The position numbers and the translations under genes are program-made. A DNA stretch of 64,000 nt from Veillonellaceae bacterium (GTDB lineage Bacteria; Bacillota; Negativicutes; Veillonellales; Veillonellaceae): NCBI GenBank assembly GCA_900765165.1, contig CAAFQR010000042.1, forward strand, positions 1-64,000. The letters are read 5' to 3'. This document shows, piece after piece, positions 1 through 8,487 of this stretch. The notes under the pieces were generated by a model that worked only from the letters and a program-made list of their open reading frames with translations, did no database searches and had not been told where the DNA came from. How positions within the stretch are numbered: position 1 is the first letter of the stretch; every line of letters begins with the position of its first letter.

Positions 1-26
1 CCGGCTCCCACTACTATAATCTTCAT
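1..26 (-). CDS. N-terminal start of a Rossmann-fold protein, cut by the window edge
   Basis: An ATG at 26 reads Met-Lys-Ile-Ile-Val-Val-Gly-Ala before the window ends. This is the opening beta strand and the start of the GxG loop of a dinucleotide-binding fold, as in TrkA-type potassium regulators or FAD/NAD oxidoreductases. A GGGTG ribosome-binding site lies a few bases upstream, just past the stop of the cvfB-like gene, so the two are probably co-transcribed. Only eight residues are visible, so the function cannot be assigned. Confidence 0.5.
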
Positions 27-35
27 AGTAACACC

Positions 36-1226
36 CTACTTTCCTGCACTATCCTCCGTGGCAGTACTCGTTTCCAACACATCACTAGTCGTTGCTTCAG
101 CAGCTGCGGCTTGCTGCGCTGCTTGCTGAGCAGCGGCTTCAGCAGCCTTCGCGTCTTCGATGGCCTTTTCTGCTTCGCGCTGGGCCTGAAGGTCGAGACC
201 TTTATCAGTTAAGAGAGTCCACCCTTCGTCCTGCGTTACGAGGCCTGCCTTCATAAGGTGACCAACGGCACGCTTGAACGCCGCTTTACTGAAACCAAAT
301 TTCGCCTTAATAATCTCTGCATTGCTTTGGTCGCTGTACGGCATGCGGCCTTTGCGTTCAAAGAGATGCTTCAAAATCGCTTCACCATCGGTGTTGATGG
401 CTTCTTCCTTCACCGGGCGCATGGATACGTTGATGCGACCATCTTCGCGCTTGTACGTAACACGGGCCGTAATGAGCTCGCCCACCTTGAGGTGGCGGGT
501 AATTTCAGAGCGGTGCAAGAAAGCAATCCAGCGTTCCGGCGTAATGAAGAAGGCCCCATCGGCGGTGAAATTATAAATGGCGCCCTTTACGGTTTGACCC
601 ACTACGGCATCCGTTGCCGGCTTAGCAGCGCGGCGCATAGCGTCGTCAACGTCCATGGACACGGCCAAACGACCGGATTTATCTTCATAAAGGCGAATCC
701 AGACCTTTTCGCCTACCTGCGGGCGACCACGCATTTCGGCGTGCGGCATGAAAATACCGCGTTCGGTACCAACATCTACGAAGCAACCAAACTTCGTGAC
801 ATTAATGACTTCCGTATAGCCAATCTGACCGATTTTCAGCGCCGGCAAGCGCATACTAGCGGTCAGTCGACCGCGCGGGTCGCGATACAAGAAGACCGTT
901 ACTTCTTCACCTACCGTTACAGGCGATGTTTGCTGTGCTTTATGGAGCAAAATATCGTCGCTAGTATTACCAGTCTGACCGTCGAGGAAAACACCTAACT
1001 CACTATCGCGGAGCACCTTCAACGTCATGATGGTATTTTCAGATAACGGCGAATTGCTTTCCGGTACGTCATCATGATGGCGGAAGCCGCGGCGATCACC
1101 GAAGCTGCGACGGTCATTGCCGAAGCCGTTACCGCGGCGGTCACCACGGTTAAAGCCGCTGCGGCGATTACCGACACGACCTTCGCGACCACCTTCAAAT
1201 ACAGACGAATCTTTTTCCGTAGTCAT
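36..1226 (-). CDS. cvfB: CvfB-like S1-domain RNA-binding protein with RG-rich N-terminal tail
   Basis: The 396-residue protein has an S1 domain at about 63-125, a second S1-like segment at 128-195, a third at 205-275, and a winged-helix region at about 280-345. This is the CvfB/YitL architecture, an RNA-binding regulator named for virulence control in Staphylococcus. Two additions are unusual. The first ~50 residues are rich in Arg-Gly/Asn (GDRR, NDRR repeats), like RNA-chaperone tails, and the C-terminus is Ala/Gln/Glu-rich. It follows rsfS by one base and is likely in the same operon, whose other members also act on RNA or ribosomes. The family assignment is firm; the RNA target is unknown. 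Confidence 0.85.
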   Translation of the reverse strand: MTTEKDSSVFEGGREGRVGNRRSGFNRGDRRGNGFGNDRRSFGDRRGFRHHDDVPESNSPLSENTIMTLKVLRDSELGVFLDGQTGNTSDDILLHKAQQTSPVTVGEEVTVFLYRDPRGRLTASMRLPALKIGQIGYTEVINVTKFGCFVDVGTERGIFMPHAEMRGRPQVGEKVWIRLYEDKSGRLAVSMDVDDAMRRAAKPATDAVVGQTVKGAIYNFTADGAFFITPERWIAFLHRSEITRHLKVGELITARVTYKREDGRINVSMRPVKEEAINTDGEAILKHLFERKGRMPYSDQSNAEIIKAKFGFSKAAFKRAVGHLMKAGLVTQDEGWTLLTDKGLDLQAQREAEKAIEDAKAAEAAAQQAAQQAAAAEATTSDVLETSTATEDSAGK

Positions 1227-1227
1227 A

Positions 1228-1587
1228 TTATTTGCCCTCGAACGGAACTACTTTGGCGTCTTTCCACAGCGATTCCAAGCCGTAGAAATCACGGGATTCA
1301 CCGCTGAACACGTGGCAAATCATGTCGCCGAAGTCGAGCAAGATCCAGTCGCCTTCGTGATAGCCTTCGCGATGCAATACGGTGAAGCCGATTTCAGCCC
1401 CTTTATCTTCGATTTCATCAGCAATACTCTGGGCCTGTTTGCTGTTGCTTGCACTGGCAACAACGAAGAAGTCCGTTAACGTAGATAAACCTTCTAAATC
1501 CAAAATGGTGATGTCAGAACCCTTCTTGTCAAAAGCGGCCTGAGCCAAGGTTAACGCTGCTGTTTGAATTTCGTTTTTTTCTTTCAT
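1228..1587 (-). CDS. rsfS: Ribosomal silencing factor RsfS
   Basis: This is a protein of about 119 residues of the RsfS/Iojap family. It binds ribosomal protein L14 on the large subunit and blocks 50S-30S joining when nutrients are scarce. The family core is visible: a D-x-x-x-L-T-D-F-F-V-V-A-S strand, then the region ending in WILLDFGDMICHVF. An ATG four codons upstream exists at 1599, but GAGGA sits five bases before the ATG at 1587, so that start is preferred. The gene lies between the LCP gene and cvfB in the usual Firmicutes nadD-yqeK-LCP-rsfS neighbourhood. Confidence 0.93.
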   Translation of the reverse strand: MKEKNEIQTAALTLAQAAFDKKGSDITILDLEGLSTLTDFFVVASASNSKQAQSIADEIEDKGAEIGFTVLHREGYHEGDWILLDFGDMICHVFSGESRDFYGLESLWKDAKVVPFEGK

Positions 1588-1667
1588 AAATGTCCTCATA
1601 TCTTTCTCTATACATAGATGAACTTTGCATGTAACTTCACATGCACTATTAAGTGAATCGCACGGTG

Positions 1668-1693
1668 AGGCGGTTCATTTCACAGGACCGCCT
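1668..1693 (-). repeat. Intergenic hairpin between LCP gene and rsfS
   Basis: AGGCGGT and ACCGCCT pair around a 12-base loop that contains ATTTCAC. There is no U-run, so it is unlikely to be a strong terminator. The 15-mer spanning 1668-1682 also occurs, inverted, in the hairpin at 26,294-26,335, which suggests a shared mobile or regulatory hairpin. Confidence 0.45.
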
Positions 1694-1717
1694 TTGTGCT
1701 ACATTGCTAACTGTGTC

Positions 1718-2839
1718 TTAAATGCCTTTGGCATTGCTCTTCGTCGTGAACTGACTACTCTGCCCTTCCTGGGCCTGCTGTTCCTGCTGCTGCGAATCAG
1801 TGCCAAGGTCTACCGGCGTGTTGCCTAAGGTGATGCCTACCAGCTGCTGTGCTTCCGTCGGGTCATAGGTCCAATAAATCTTACCCTTAATGGTTTCCTT
1901 CGTGCCCGGCAAGATGTAATAATGAATCTGATCGGCCTTCAAGGAGCGAAGCTTGAACATGAGGTTCACCGCATCCGACGTGGAAATATTGGTTTCAAAG
2001 CTGCTCCACATACGCCATACGTGGAACATTTTCGACACCGTGAAGGAATCGTCGGCAGAGGTTAACATTTCCTTAAGGTAACGTTCCTGGCGCTGAGTAC
2101 GGCTAAACGCATCGCCGTTTTCATCGACGAAGCGCACGTACTGCAAGGCTTTATCCGGCGTCATGGTCTGGTAACCGCGGGCCAAATTAATATCGGCGGT
2201 GTTCGTAGCCGCATCCATGTGTACCATTTCGCGTTCTACGTAAAGGTCGCCATTGCCCCAAACGGACACGGCCTTCTTGAAGCCATTGTCATCCAACACC
2301 ACATAGTAAGGAATGGTAATGTGAAATAAATCCTCCACTACTGCCTTGGTCAAATCGAGACCGCCCGTCGCATACATGGAGTTAATCATGGCCACGGACT
2401 TGTGGTCGCGGCTGTCGATTTTCGTGTTGGACGGAATGCCGATAACGTCAACATTATTCTGCTGAATATTGACCGATACCAAGAAAATCGCATCGCCTAA
2501 AGCGGGATTGTCGTTATTCTTGCCAACGACTAAAATGTAAATCGGTTTATCCACTGCTTTTTGTTCCAGCGGTACCGTCTGCGGCTTCGGCGGCGTCGTA
2601 TCCGTCGCCACCTGAGACGTAGTGTCCTGACCGGATGCCTGGGCCGCCTTCGATGCCTGGTACGCCTGCCAGCCTTTATTGATACCGTAGGCCACACCTA
2701 CGACGATAAGCACAATGACGATAAGAGCGGGGATAATACGGCCCCAACGAACCTTCGACTTGCGAGGCTTACGACGCCGACGCCGCGGTGTCGCTTTTTC
2801 TGTGTCCTGTTGTTCCTGCTGTTCTTGCTGTTCGTCCAT
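1718..2839 (-). CDS. LytR-CpsA-Psr (LCP) family membrane protein, divergent
   Basis: The 373-residue protein has a Gln/Glu-rich start, a basic stretch (RRRRRK) at 19-25, one membrane helix at about 35-53 and an extracytoplasmic LCP domain. LCP enzymes transfer undecaprenyl-linked glycopolymers to peptidoglycan or proteins. The core fold is recognisable: GDAIFLVSVN, an IP-x-N-T strand, and the SRTQRQERYLKEML helix with its conserved arginines. The usual IPRDT motif reads IPSNT and the usual Arg before the first Asp is missing, so phosphotransfer activity is uncertain. The stop overlaps nothing downstream; its start abuts yqeK (shared base 2839). The position between yqeK and rsfS is canonical for Firmicutes. 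Confidence 0.82.
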   Translation of the reverse strand: MDEQQEQQEQQDTEKATPRRRRRKPRKSKVRWGRIIPALIVIVLIVVGVAYGINKGWQAYQASKAAQASGQDTTSQVATDTTPPKPQTVPLEQKAVDKPIYILVVGKNNDNPALGDAIFLVSVNIQQNNVDVIGIPSNTKIDSRDHKSVAMINSMYATGGLDLTKAVVEDLFHITIPYYVVLDDNGFKKAVSVWGNGDLYVEREMVHMDAATNTADINLARGYQTMTPDKALQYVRFVDENGDAFSRTQRQERYLKEMLTSADDSFTVSKMFHVWRMWSSFETNISTSDAVNLMFKLRSLKADQIHYYILPGTKETIKGKIYWTYDPTEAQQLVGITLGNTPVDLGTDSQQQEQQAQEGQSSQFTTKSNAKGI

Positions 2840-3420
2840 TATGCGTTCTTCCTATTCCTTGCGATTTGCCGCACCATGTCGTTGCGGCCCAATATAGTTT
2901 TGAAATAAATGGGAATCCCTTGATCCAACAAATGACGGATTGTGTTGTCATAGCCGGCGAGCACGGCACGGTCCAAATCCTGGAATGCTAAGCGACGCAG
3001 CTCGTCAACACCGGGGAAATCACGGGTTTCTTCGATATAATCGGCGAGGAAGATAATTTTATCTAACTGCGACATGCTCAGTTTCCCTGTAGTATGCACG
3101 CGAATGGCTTCCAAAATGTCCGGATCCGTTACGCCATAGCGGTCGGTAGCCATCACAGCGCCGGCTACACCGTGAAGCAAGGCGCCATTGCGATACAGTT
3201 CGCGGTCCACGCGAATACCTGCTTCATCCACCAGCTGCTGCATTGTCGACAACGGTAATTCCTTGGCGCAGTCGTGCAATAAACCGGCTACATAAGCATG
3301 TTCCACCGGTTCACCATACCGGTCAGCCAAGGCCATAGCCGCCCGGGCTACACCTAAAATGTGCGCAAACCGCTTCGGGCTAATGCGCCCACGCATATCC
3401 TCGATTATTTCTTCGTACAT
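2839..3420 (-). CDS. yqeK: YqeK-type HD-domain diadenosine tetraphosphate hydrolase
   Basis: YqeK-family proteins hydrolyse Ap4A symmetrically to ADP and use metal ions held by an HD motif. Visible motifs are RFAHILGVA, GLLHDCAKEL (the HD pair), a middle HGVAGA and a later FLADYIE. Three in-frame ATGs exist (3456, 3429, 3420). The first two lie in or touching the end of nadD without a spaced ribosome-binding site; 3420 has GGGATGAAGAGA upstream and fits the family length (about 193 residues). The nadD-yqeK pair is conserved in Firmicutes. Confidence 0.88.
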   Translation of the reverse strand: MYEEIIEDMRGRISPKRFAHILGVARAAMALADRYGEPVEHAYVAGLLHDCAKELPLSTMQQLVDEAGIRVDRELYRNGALLHGVAGAVMATDRYGVTDPDILEAIRVHTTGKLSMSQLDKIIFLADYIEETRDFPGVDELRRLAFQDLDRAVLAGYDNTIRHLLDQGIPIYFKTILGRNDMVRQIARNRKNA

Positions 3421-3436
3421 TCTCTTCATCCCATCT

Positions 3437-4048
3437 TTACTTCTTATAAATATCATGGTCTTTGATATACTCGACCACTGCCTTCGGGATCAAATACCGC
3501 ACAGTGCGGCGCTCCCGCAAGCGACGCCGTAAATCGGTGGCGGACAGGCGCATTATGGGCACATCCAAGCGATGGATGTGCTGCGCCCCCAGCTCACCAA
3601 AATAGGCAACTACATCATCAATGGCGGCGGACCCGTCAGGTCTCACCGCGCCTATGAAATGACATAACGGCAACAAATCGTCGATGTACTTCCAGTTCGG
3701 CAAGTCCCGAATGCTGTCCGTACCGGCGATGAAATAAAATTCCGTATCCGGCCCATACTCCTTGATGAAGTGACGCACCGTATCTATGGTATACGACGGC
3801 CCTTCACGCTTAAACTCCACATCGGATACAGTAAAATACGGATTATCGGACACAGCGGCTTCCGTCATTTCATAGCGATATTTGGCGTCAATGACGTCCT
3901 CATGCTTATGTGGCGGATGATAGGCCGGCACAAAGATAACCTTTTCGAGGTTATAGGCCTCACGCGCCATTTCGGCAATCATCAAATGGCCCAAGTGAAT
4001 GGGATTGAAGGTGCCGCCGATAATGCCGATTCGTTGTAATTCTTTCAT
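3437..4048 (-). CDS. nadD: Nicotinate-nucleotide adenylyltransferase
   Basis: NadD adenylates nicotinic acid mononucleotide to deamido-NAD in NAD synthesis. The start at 4048 follows a GGGGGC ribosome-binding site and gives about 203 residues beginning MKELQRIGIIGGTFNP. The nucleotidyltransferase signature GGTFNPIHLGH (residues 11-21, with HLGH as the H/TxGH motif) and the C-terminal LSATDLRRR (the ISSTxxR equivalent) are present. The ATG overlaps the stop of the small ORF upstream by four bases (ATGA), so translation is probably coupled. Confidence 0.95.
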   Translation of the reverse strand: MKELQRIGIIGGTFNPIHLGHLMIAEMAREAYNLEKVIFVPAYHPPHKHEDVIDAKYRYEMTEAAVSDNPYFTVSDVEFKREGPSYTIDTVRHFIKEYGPDTEFYFIAGTDSIRDLPNWKYIDDLLPLCHFIGAVRPDGSAAIDDVVAYFGELGAQHIHRLDVPIMRLSATDLRRRLRERRTVRYLIPKAVVEYIKDHDIYKK

Positions 4049-4179
4049 AATGCCCCCACTAGTAATATGATGGCACCGGAGATGGCCGCCCACAGCAGGA
4101 CGGCCCATAGATACGAGCGCCATTCATAGGAACCCTTAGGCGACCGTATATATTGCCAATAGGCGTGTAAACGTGACAT
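4045..4179 (-). CDS. Small membrane protein coupled to proA and nadD
   Basis: The ORF encodes 44 residues: MSRLHAYWQY at the start, a soluble Arg/Lys/Glu/Trp segment, and a single hydrophobic helix (about residues 23-44: YLWAVLLWAA then ISGAIILLVGAL). Its ATG overlaps the TGA of proA (TGATG) and its TGA overlaps the ATG of nadD (ATGA). Double overlap of this kind is typical of a genuinely translated operon member rather than a chance ORF. I do not recognise the family. It may be a small regulator or membrane tether, or it may serve only to carry ribosomes from proA into nadD. Confidence 0.6.
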   Translation of the reverse strand: MSRLHAYWQYIRSPKGSYEWRSYLWAVLLWAAISGAIILLVGAL

Positions 4180-5483
4180 CACCCGCGCACCTGGCCGTCT
4201 CCGGTTACTAAATATTTATAGGACGTTAACGCCGGCAAGCCCATCGGTCCACGAGCGTGAAGCTTCTGAGTGCTAATGCCGATTTCAGCGCCAAAGCCAA
4301 ATTCAAAGCCATCGGTGAAGCGGGTCGATGCATTCACGTAAACAGTAGACGCATCTACATCGCGCTGGAACTTCGCGGCGTTCGCTTTATCTTCCGTTAC
4401 GATGCACTCGGAATGCTTCGTGCCATAGTGATTGATGTGGTCAATGGCTTCGTCTACATCATCTACAATCTTGACGTTCATAATCAAGTCGTTGTACTCC
4501 GTAGCCCAGCTTTCATCGGTAGCCGGTTCCACCTTCGGCAATAACGACCGAACACGGCCATCCCCTACGAGGCGCACGTTCTTAGCCTCTAAGGCTTCAG
4601 CGAGCTTCGGCAACAAATGCGGTGCCGCTAAGCGATGTACCAGCAAGGTTTCGGCGGAATTACAAACGGACGGACGCTGTACCTTCGCGTTTACTACGAT
4701 AGGCACTGCCTTCGCTTCGTCGGCCGTTTCATCGATAAACACGTGGACTACACCGCTGCCGGTTTCAATAACCGGAATGATGCTTTCCGTTACGATGCGC
4801 TTAATGAGCCCTGCCCCACCACGGGGAATAACGACGTCAATATAGTCACGCAGTGTTAAGAGCGGTCCTACGGCTTCACGGTCCGTAATGGTTACGAGCT
4901 GTACCGCATCTTCCGGCAAGCCAACGGACTTCAAGGCGTCGCGAATGATACCAACCATGCACTGATTGGAGCCCATTGCTTCCTTGCCGCCGCGCAAGAT
5001 TACGGCATTACCAGTCTTCAGCGTCAACGCTGCCGCATCAACGGTAACATTCGGTCGCGCTTCGTAAATAATGGCAATAACACCTAAAGGCACGCTGACT
5101 TTTTTCACTTCAAGGCCATTAGGACGAGTTACCGTTTCTAATACCTTACCCGTCGGATCTTCTAGGTCTATAACCTGTCGCACCCCTTCGGCCATTTGAT
5201 GAATACGGTCGGCGGTTAAGCGCAAGCGGTCCATCATGATAGTAGGCAAGCCGTTTGTAGCGGCGTTTTTCATATCTTCTTCGTTGGCAGCGAGAATCTC
5301 CGCACTGTGTGCCTCTAAGCCATCGGCAATAGCGGCCAGTGCTTCATTTTTCTTTGTCTCATCAGCAGAAAGCAACGCCGTGGATGCTTTCTTCGCCTTC
5401 TTACCCATATCGGTAAAAATGGCTAAATATTCAGCAGCTTTATCAGTAGCTGTATTCGCTAAGTTATCTGCTTGTATCGTCAT
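4179..5483 (-). CDS. proA: Gamma-glutamyl phosphate reductase
   Basis: ProA reduces gamma-glutamyl phosphate with NADPH to glutamate semialdehyde, the second step of proline synthesis. The 434-residue length is normal for the family. The aldehyde-dehydrogenase-like fold shows VPLGVIAIIYEARPNVT, GNAVILRGGKEA and the catalytic-cysteine segment VQRPSVCNSAETLLV. The start has a perfect AGGAGGTGA at proper spacing. It lies directly downstream of proB (26-base gap), forming a proBA operon that runs on into the small ORF and nadD. Confidence 0.96.
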   Translation of the reverse strand: MTIQADNLANTATDKAAEYLAIFTDMGKKAKKASTALLSADETKKNEALAAIADGLEAHSAEILAANEEDMKNAATNGLPTIMMDRLRLTADRIHQMAEGVRQVIDLEDPTGKVLETVTRPNGLEVKKVSVPLGVIAIIYEARPNVTVDAAALTLKTGNAVILRGGKEAMGSNQCMVGIIRDALKSVGLPEDAVQLVTITDREAVGPLLTLRDYIDVVIPRGGAGLIKRIVTESIIPVIETGSGVVHVFIDETADEAKAVPIVVNAKVQRPSVCNSAETLLVHRLAAPHLLPKLAEALEAKNVRLVGDGRVRSLLPKVEPATDESWATEYNDLIMNVKIVDDVDEAIDHINHYGTKHSECIVTEDKANAAKFQRDVDASTVYVNASTRFTDGFEFGFGAEIGISTQKLHARGPMGLPALTSYKYLVTGDGQVRG

Positions 5484-5509
5484 AAGAAGTCACCTCCTCA
5501 GTAGGTTCA

Positions 5510-6664
5510 TTAACGGAGTACTACTAGGTTGTCGCGGTGAATCACTTCATCGAAGGCTACCGCTACACCTAAGCGCTCCGGAATGTCCGCGGAGTTTACA
5601 CCTTTAATGCGGTCAATATCCTCGGCGGAATAATTGACAATGCCGCGGGCGATTTCCTCGTTATTGTGGTAAATCGAAACCGTTTCCCCTTCATGGAAAT
5701 CACCGGTTACCATGGTAACGCCAACGGGCAAGAGGCTGGAGCCATGAGTCAAAATGGCTTTGGCACAGCCATCGTCCACGGTTAAGGCGCCCTTCAAACG
5801 AGAGCCGAAAGCCATCCAGCGCTTGCGCATGTGCGGCTTATCGGACTTAGCTACGAAATGAGTGCCTCTGATTTCACCATTGGCAACGGCGCGAATGGAG
5901 TCGTCCGACGCACCGGATGCGATGACCATGTCCACGCCGGAGTTGATAGCGATATTAGCCGCTTCAATCTTCGTGTACATGCCACCGGTACCACGGGAAG
6001 AACCGGCGCCACCGGAAATCTCGTAAATGTGCGGCGTAATGGCTTCCACCGTGTCGATAAGGGTAGCCGTCGGATCCTTTTGCGGATTCGCCGTGTAGAG
6101 CCCTTCAATATCCGATAAGATGATGAGCAAATCCGCTTCGATAATGCTGGCTACGGACGCAGACAGCGTATCGTTGTCGCCGATTTTAAACTCCTCAACG
6201 GCAATAACGTCATTTTCGTTGATAATAGGGATTGCACCCAAGTTTAAAAGCGAAAACAGCGTGTTACGAAGGTTTACGTACCGCGACCGCTTCGTCGTGT
6301 CTTCACGGGTCAGCAATATCTGCCCTACTACATGACCATACTCGCGGAACATTTTCTCATAGGTATGTAAGAGCACGCCTTGGCCAACGGAAGCAGCAGC
6401 TTGTCGGATAGCCAAATCCTGTGGTCGCTCTTTGAACCCCAACGCCGGCAACCCGGCGCTAACAGCACCAGACGATACAAGTATCATCTGCTTGCCTTGG
6501 TTCGCTAAATCCGCCATTTGCTTCACTATGGATTCGATACGGTACAAATTCAATCGGCCTGTTTCGTGAGTCAGCGTACTGGACCCAACCTTGACCACGA
6601 TGCGGCGCGCATCCTTTAAAGCTTCGCGCAGTGCCTTCGTATTCGGCCCTTTTGTATCTGCCAT
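5510..6664 (-). CDS. proB: Glutamate 5-kinase with PUA domain
   Basis: ProB phosphorylates glutamate, the committed and feedback-inhibited step of proline synthesis. The protein has an amino-acid kinase domain (VVKVGSSTLT at the start; LVSSGAVSAG; NENDVIAVEE; DNDTLSASVA) and a C-terminal PUA domain (about 280-380), the long form found in many bacteria. A GTG three codons upstream (6673) overlaps the AGGAG site; the ATG at 6664, eight bases after AGGAG, is the better start, giving 384 residues. Confidence 0.95.
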   Translation of the reverse strand: MADTKGPNTKALREALKDARRIVVKVGSSTLTHETGRLNLYRIESIVKQMADLANQGKQMILVSSGAVSAGLPALGFKERPQDLAIRQAAASVGQGVLLHTYEKMFREYGHVVGQILLTREDTTKRSRYVNLRNTLFSLLNLGAIPIINENDVIAVEEFKIGDNDTLSASVASIIEADLLIILSDIEGLYTANPQKDPTATLIDTVEAITPHIYEISGGAGSSRGTGGMYTKIEAANIAINSGVDMVIASGASDDSIRAVANGEIRGTHFVAKSDKPHMRKRWMAFGSRLKGALTVDDGCAKAILTHGSSLLPVGVTMVTGDFHEGETVSIYHNNEEIARGIVNYSAEDIDRIKGVNSADIPERLGVAVAFDEVIHRDNLVVLR

Positions 6665-6746
6665 CTTCGCCACTCCTTTCGTTGGTTCAAAACTTATGTC
6701 TTACGCGCCCCCGCCATCAGTAACGGGTGCGCCTCTGTTACTTTCA

Positions 6747-7037
6747 TTACTTCGGCAATACGATTTTCGGTTCTTTCTTTGCTTTGTACAATACGCCGTT
6801 GTGGCCAATAACCTGTACCAGCTCAGCGCCAAGCATGTCCGCCAATTCGGCAAACACTTCTTCAGCGTCTTCGATAGGCGCATTGTTCAAAATCTTAACC
6901 TTAATCAATTCACGAGCGGTAATGGCCGCGCGCGCACTGTCGATTACAGCGTCTTCAAGGCCACCCTTACCAATGTTAACTACGGCCGGCATGGTTGCTG
7001 CTAAGGACCGTAAATAGCGTTTCTGTTTTCCTGTCAT
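6747..7037 (-). CDS. yhbY: YhbY-family CRM-domain RNA-binding protein
   Basis: This is a 96-residue single CRM domain with the GKGG loop at residues 23-26 (the GxxG motif of KH-like RNA binders). YhbY associates with pre-50S particles and is thought to help ribosome assembly. It sits directly downstream of obg, another 50S assembly factor, in the conserved obg-yhbY order, and upstream of proBA. Confidence 0.92.
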   Translation of the reverse strand: MTGKQKRYLRSLAATMPAVVNIGKGGLEDAVIDSARAAITARELIKVKILNNAPIEDAEEVFAELADMLGAELVQVIGHNGVLYKAKKEPKIVLPK

Positions 7038-7049
7038 AAACTCCTCTTT

Positions 7050-8342
7050 CTACTCCTGGTCTTCGCTGTCAAAATCGTGGAAGGTAAAGCGCTGGTCGCC
7101 GATGACAACTTCGTCGCCATTCTTACAGCCTCTCGCCTTCAACAAATTATCCAGTTCCATGTAATTCCAGATTTTCTGGAAACGACGCAAGGACTGTTCA
7201 TCGTCCAAGTTGGTCATGGCTACCAATTTTTCGATGCGGGCACCGGTAATAATAAACGATGCGTCGTCACCGCGCGTAATTTCAAATTCTTTTTCCGGTT
7301 TCGCTTCGTACGTTACTTCTTCAACGGTGGTTTCCGGATCCGGAACGTAGTTGGTCACATAGTACCATGCGCGTTCTACCAAGGCCGGCAAGCCTTCACC
7401 GGTCAATGCATTCACCGGGAATACTTCATAGCCGTTATCGGTAAAGTACTTCGTTACGCGGGGAATGGTTTCTTCGTCCTGCACGAGGTCGATTTTATTG
7501 AGCGCAATAATCTGCTTTTTCTTGCTCAGCTTTTCGCTGTATTTCGCCAACTCCGCGTTAATCTTATGGAAGTCGTCGATAGGGTCGCGACCTTCCAAAC
7601 CGGACACATCGAGCACATGGATTAAGATGTTGCTTCGTTCCACATGGCGCAAGAAGCTGTGACCTAAGCCAACGCCTTCAGACGCCCCTTCGATAAGACC
7701 GGGAATATCGGCCATAACGAAGCTATTGCCTTCGCTAACGGACACAACGCCCAATACCGGTGTCAACGTGGTGAAATGATATTCCGCCACTTCCGGTTTC
7801 GCCGACGAAACCTTGCGAATAATGCTAGACTTACCAACGCTCGGATAGCCTAACAAACCAACGTCAGCCAATACCTTCAGTTCCAACTGAACCCAACGTT
7901 CTTCGCCCGGTTCGCCCTTCTCCGCAAAGGTTGGCGCACGGTTAGCACTAGTGTGGAAGTGCGCGTTGCCGCGACCACCACGACCGCCTTTGGCCACCAC
8001 AAAGGTCTGACCATCTTCAACGAGGTCTGCCATGAGCTGGCCCGTTTCTTCGTCACGCACCGTAGTCCCCAAAGGAACCGGCACGATCATAGCGTCGCGG
8101 CCGCGACCGTATTTATTGCTGCTCTGGCCGTTTTCACCGGCCTGGCCTTTAAACTGTCTTTTATATCTGAAATCAACGAGCGTATTGATGTTTCTGTCTG
8201 CTTGAAGTATGATGTCCGCTCCTTTACCGCCGTCGCCGCCGTTAGGCCCGCCGTTAGGAACATACTTTTCGCGTCGGAAACTACTCATCCCGTTGCCGCC
8301 GTCACCGGCTTTAACAAAAATTCTGGCACGATCGATAAACAT
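7050..8342 (-). CDS. obgE: Obg-family GTPase (50S assembly)
   Basis: The 430-residue protein has the glycine-rich Obg fold (about 1-157, e.g. AGDGGNG, GPNGGDGG, GGRGGRGN), a G domain with P-loop GYPSVGKSS, switch ADIPGLIEGA and NKIDLV, and a C-terminal OCT domain. Obg binds the 50S subunit and senses (p)ppGpp. The ATG at 8342 has GAGGATG six bases before it; a competing ATG at 8351 overlaps that ribosome-binding site. It is followed after only 12 bases by yhbY. Confidence 0.96.
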   Translation of the reverse strand: MFIDRARIFVKAGDGGNGMSSFRREKYVPNGGPNGGDGGKGADIILQADRNINTLVDFRYKRQFKGQAGENGQSSNKYGRGRDAMIVPVPLGTTVRDEETGQLMADLVEDGQTFVVAKGGRGGRGNAHFHTSANRAPTFAEKGEPGEERWVQLELKVLADVGLLGYPSVGKSSIIRKVSSAKPEVAEYHFTTLTPVLGVVSVSEGNSFVMADIPGLIEGASEGVGLGHSFLRHVERSNILIHVLDVSGLEGRDPIDDFHKINAELAKYSEKLSKKKQIIALNKIDLVQDEETIPRVTKYFTDNGYEVFPVNALTGEGLPALVERAWYYVTNYVPDPETTVEEVTYEAKPEKEFEITRGDDASFIITGARIEKLVAMTNLDDEQSLRRFQKIWNYMELDNLLKARGCKNGDEVVIGDQRFTFHDFDSEDQE

Positions 8343-8424
8343 AGTTTTCATCCTCTACTATAAATATATTGTTGTTAGTACGTTATACTGTGCAGTAAAC
8401 TGCAAAGTTAGTTGCTGTAAAGTG

Positions 8425-8480
8425 GTGAAATTATTTCACAAAATATAGTGAAGATGGCGGTAACCCAAATGCTACCGCCA
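8425..8480 (-). terminator. Two hairpins between ctpA and obg
   Basis: TGGCGGTA (8455-8462) pairs with TACCGCCA (8473-8480) just after the ctpA stop and could end the ctpA transcript, although its U-run is weak (ATCTTCACTATATTTT). Beyond it lies the perfect 15-base palindrome GTGAAATTATTTCAC (8425-8439), which contains the recurrent 9-mer described in the findings. Either could also be a protein-binding site upstream of obg. Confidence 0.4.
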
Positions 8481-8487
8481 AAACTTC

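Noticed and set aside
258..998. Plus-strand frame of 246 codons opposite the cvfB-like gene
   Set aside because: It is antisense to S1 domains that match the family, and its own protein has no recognisable features.
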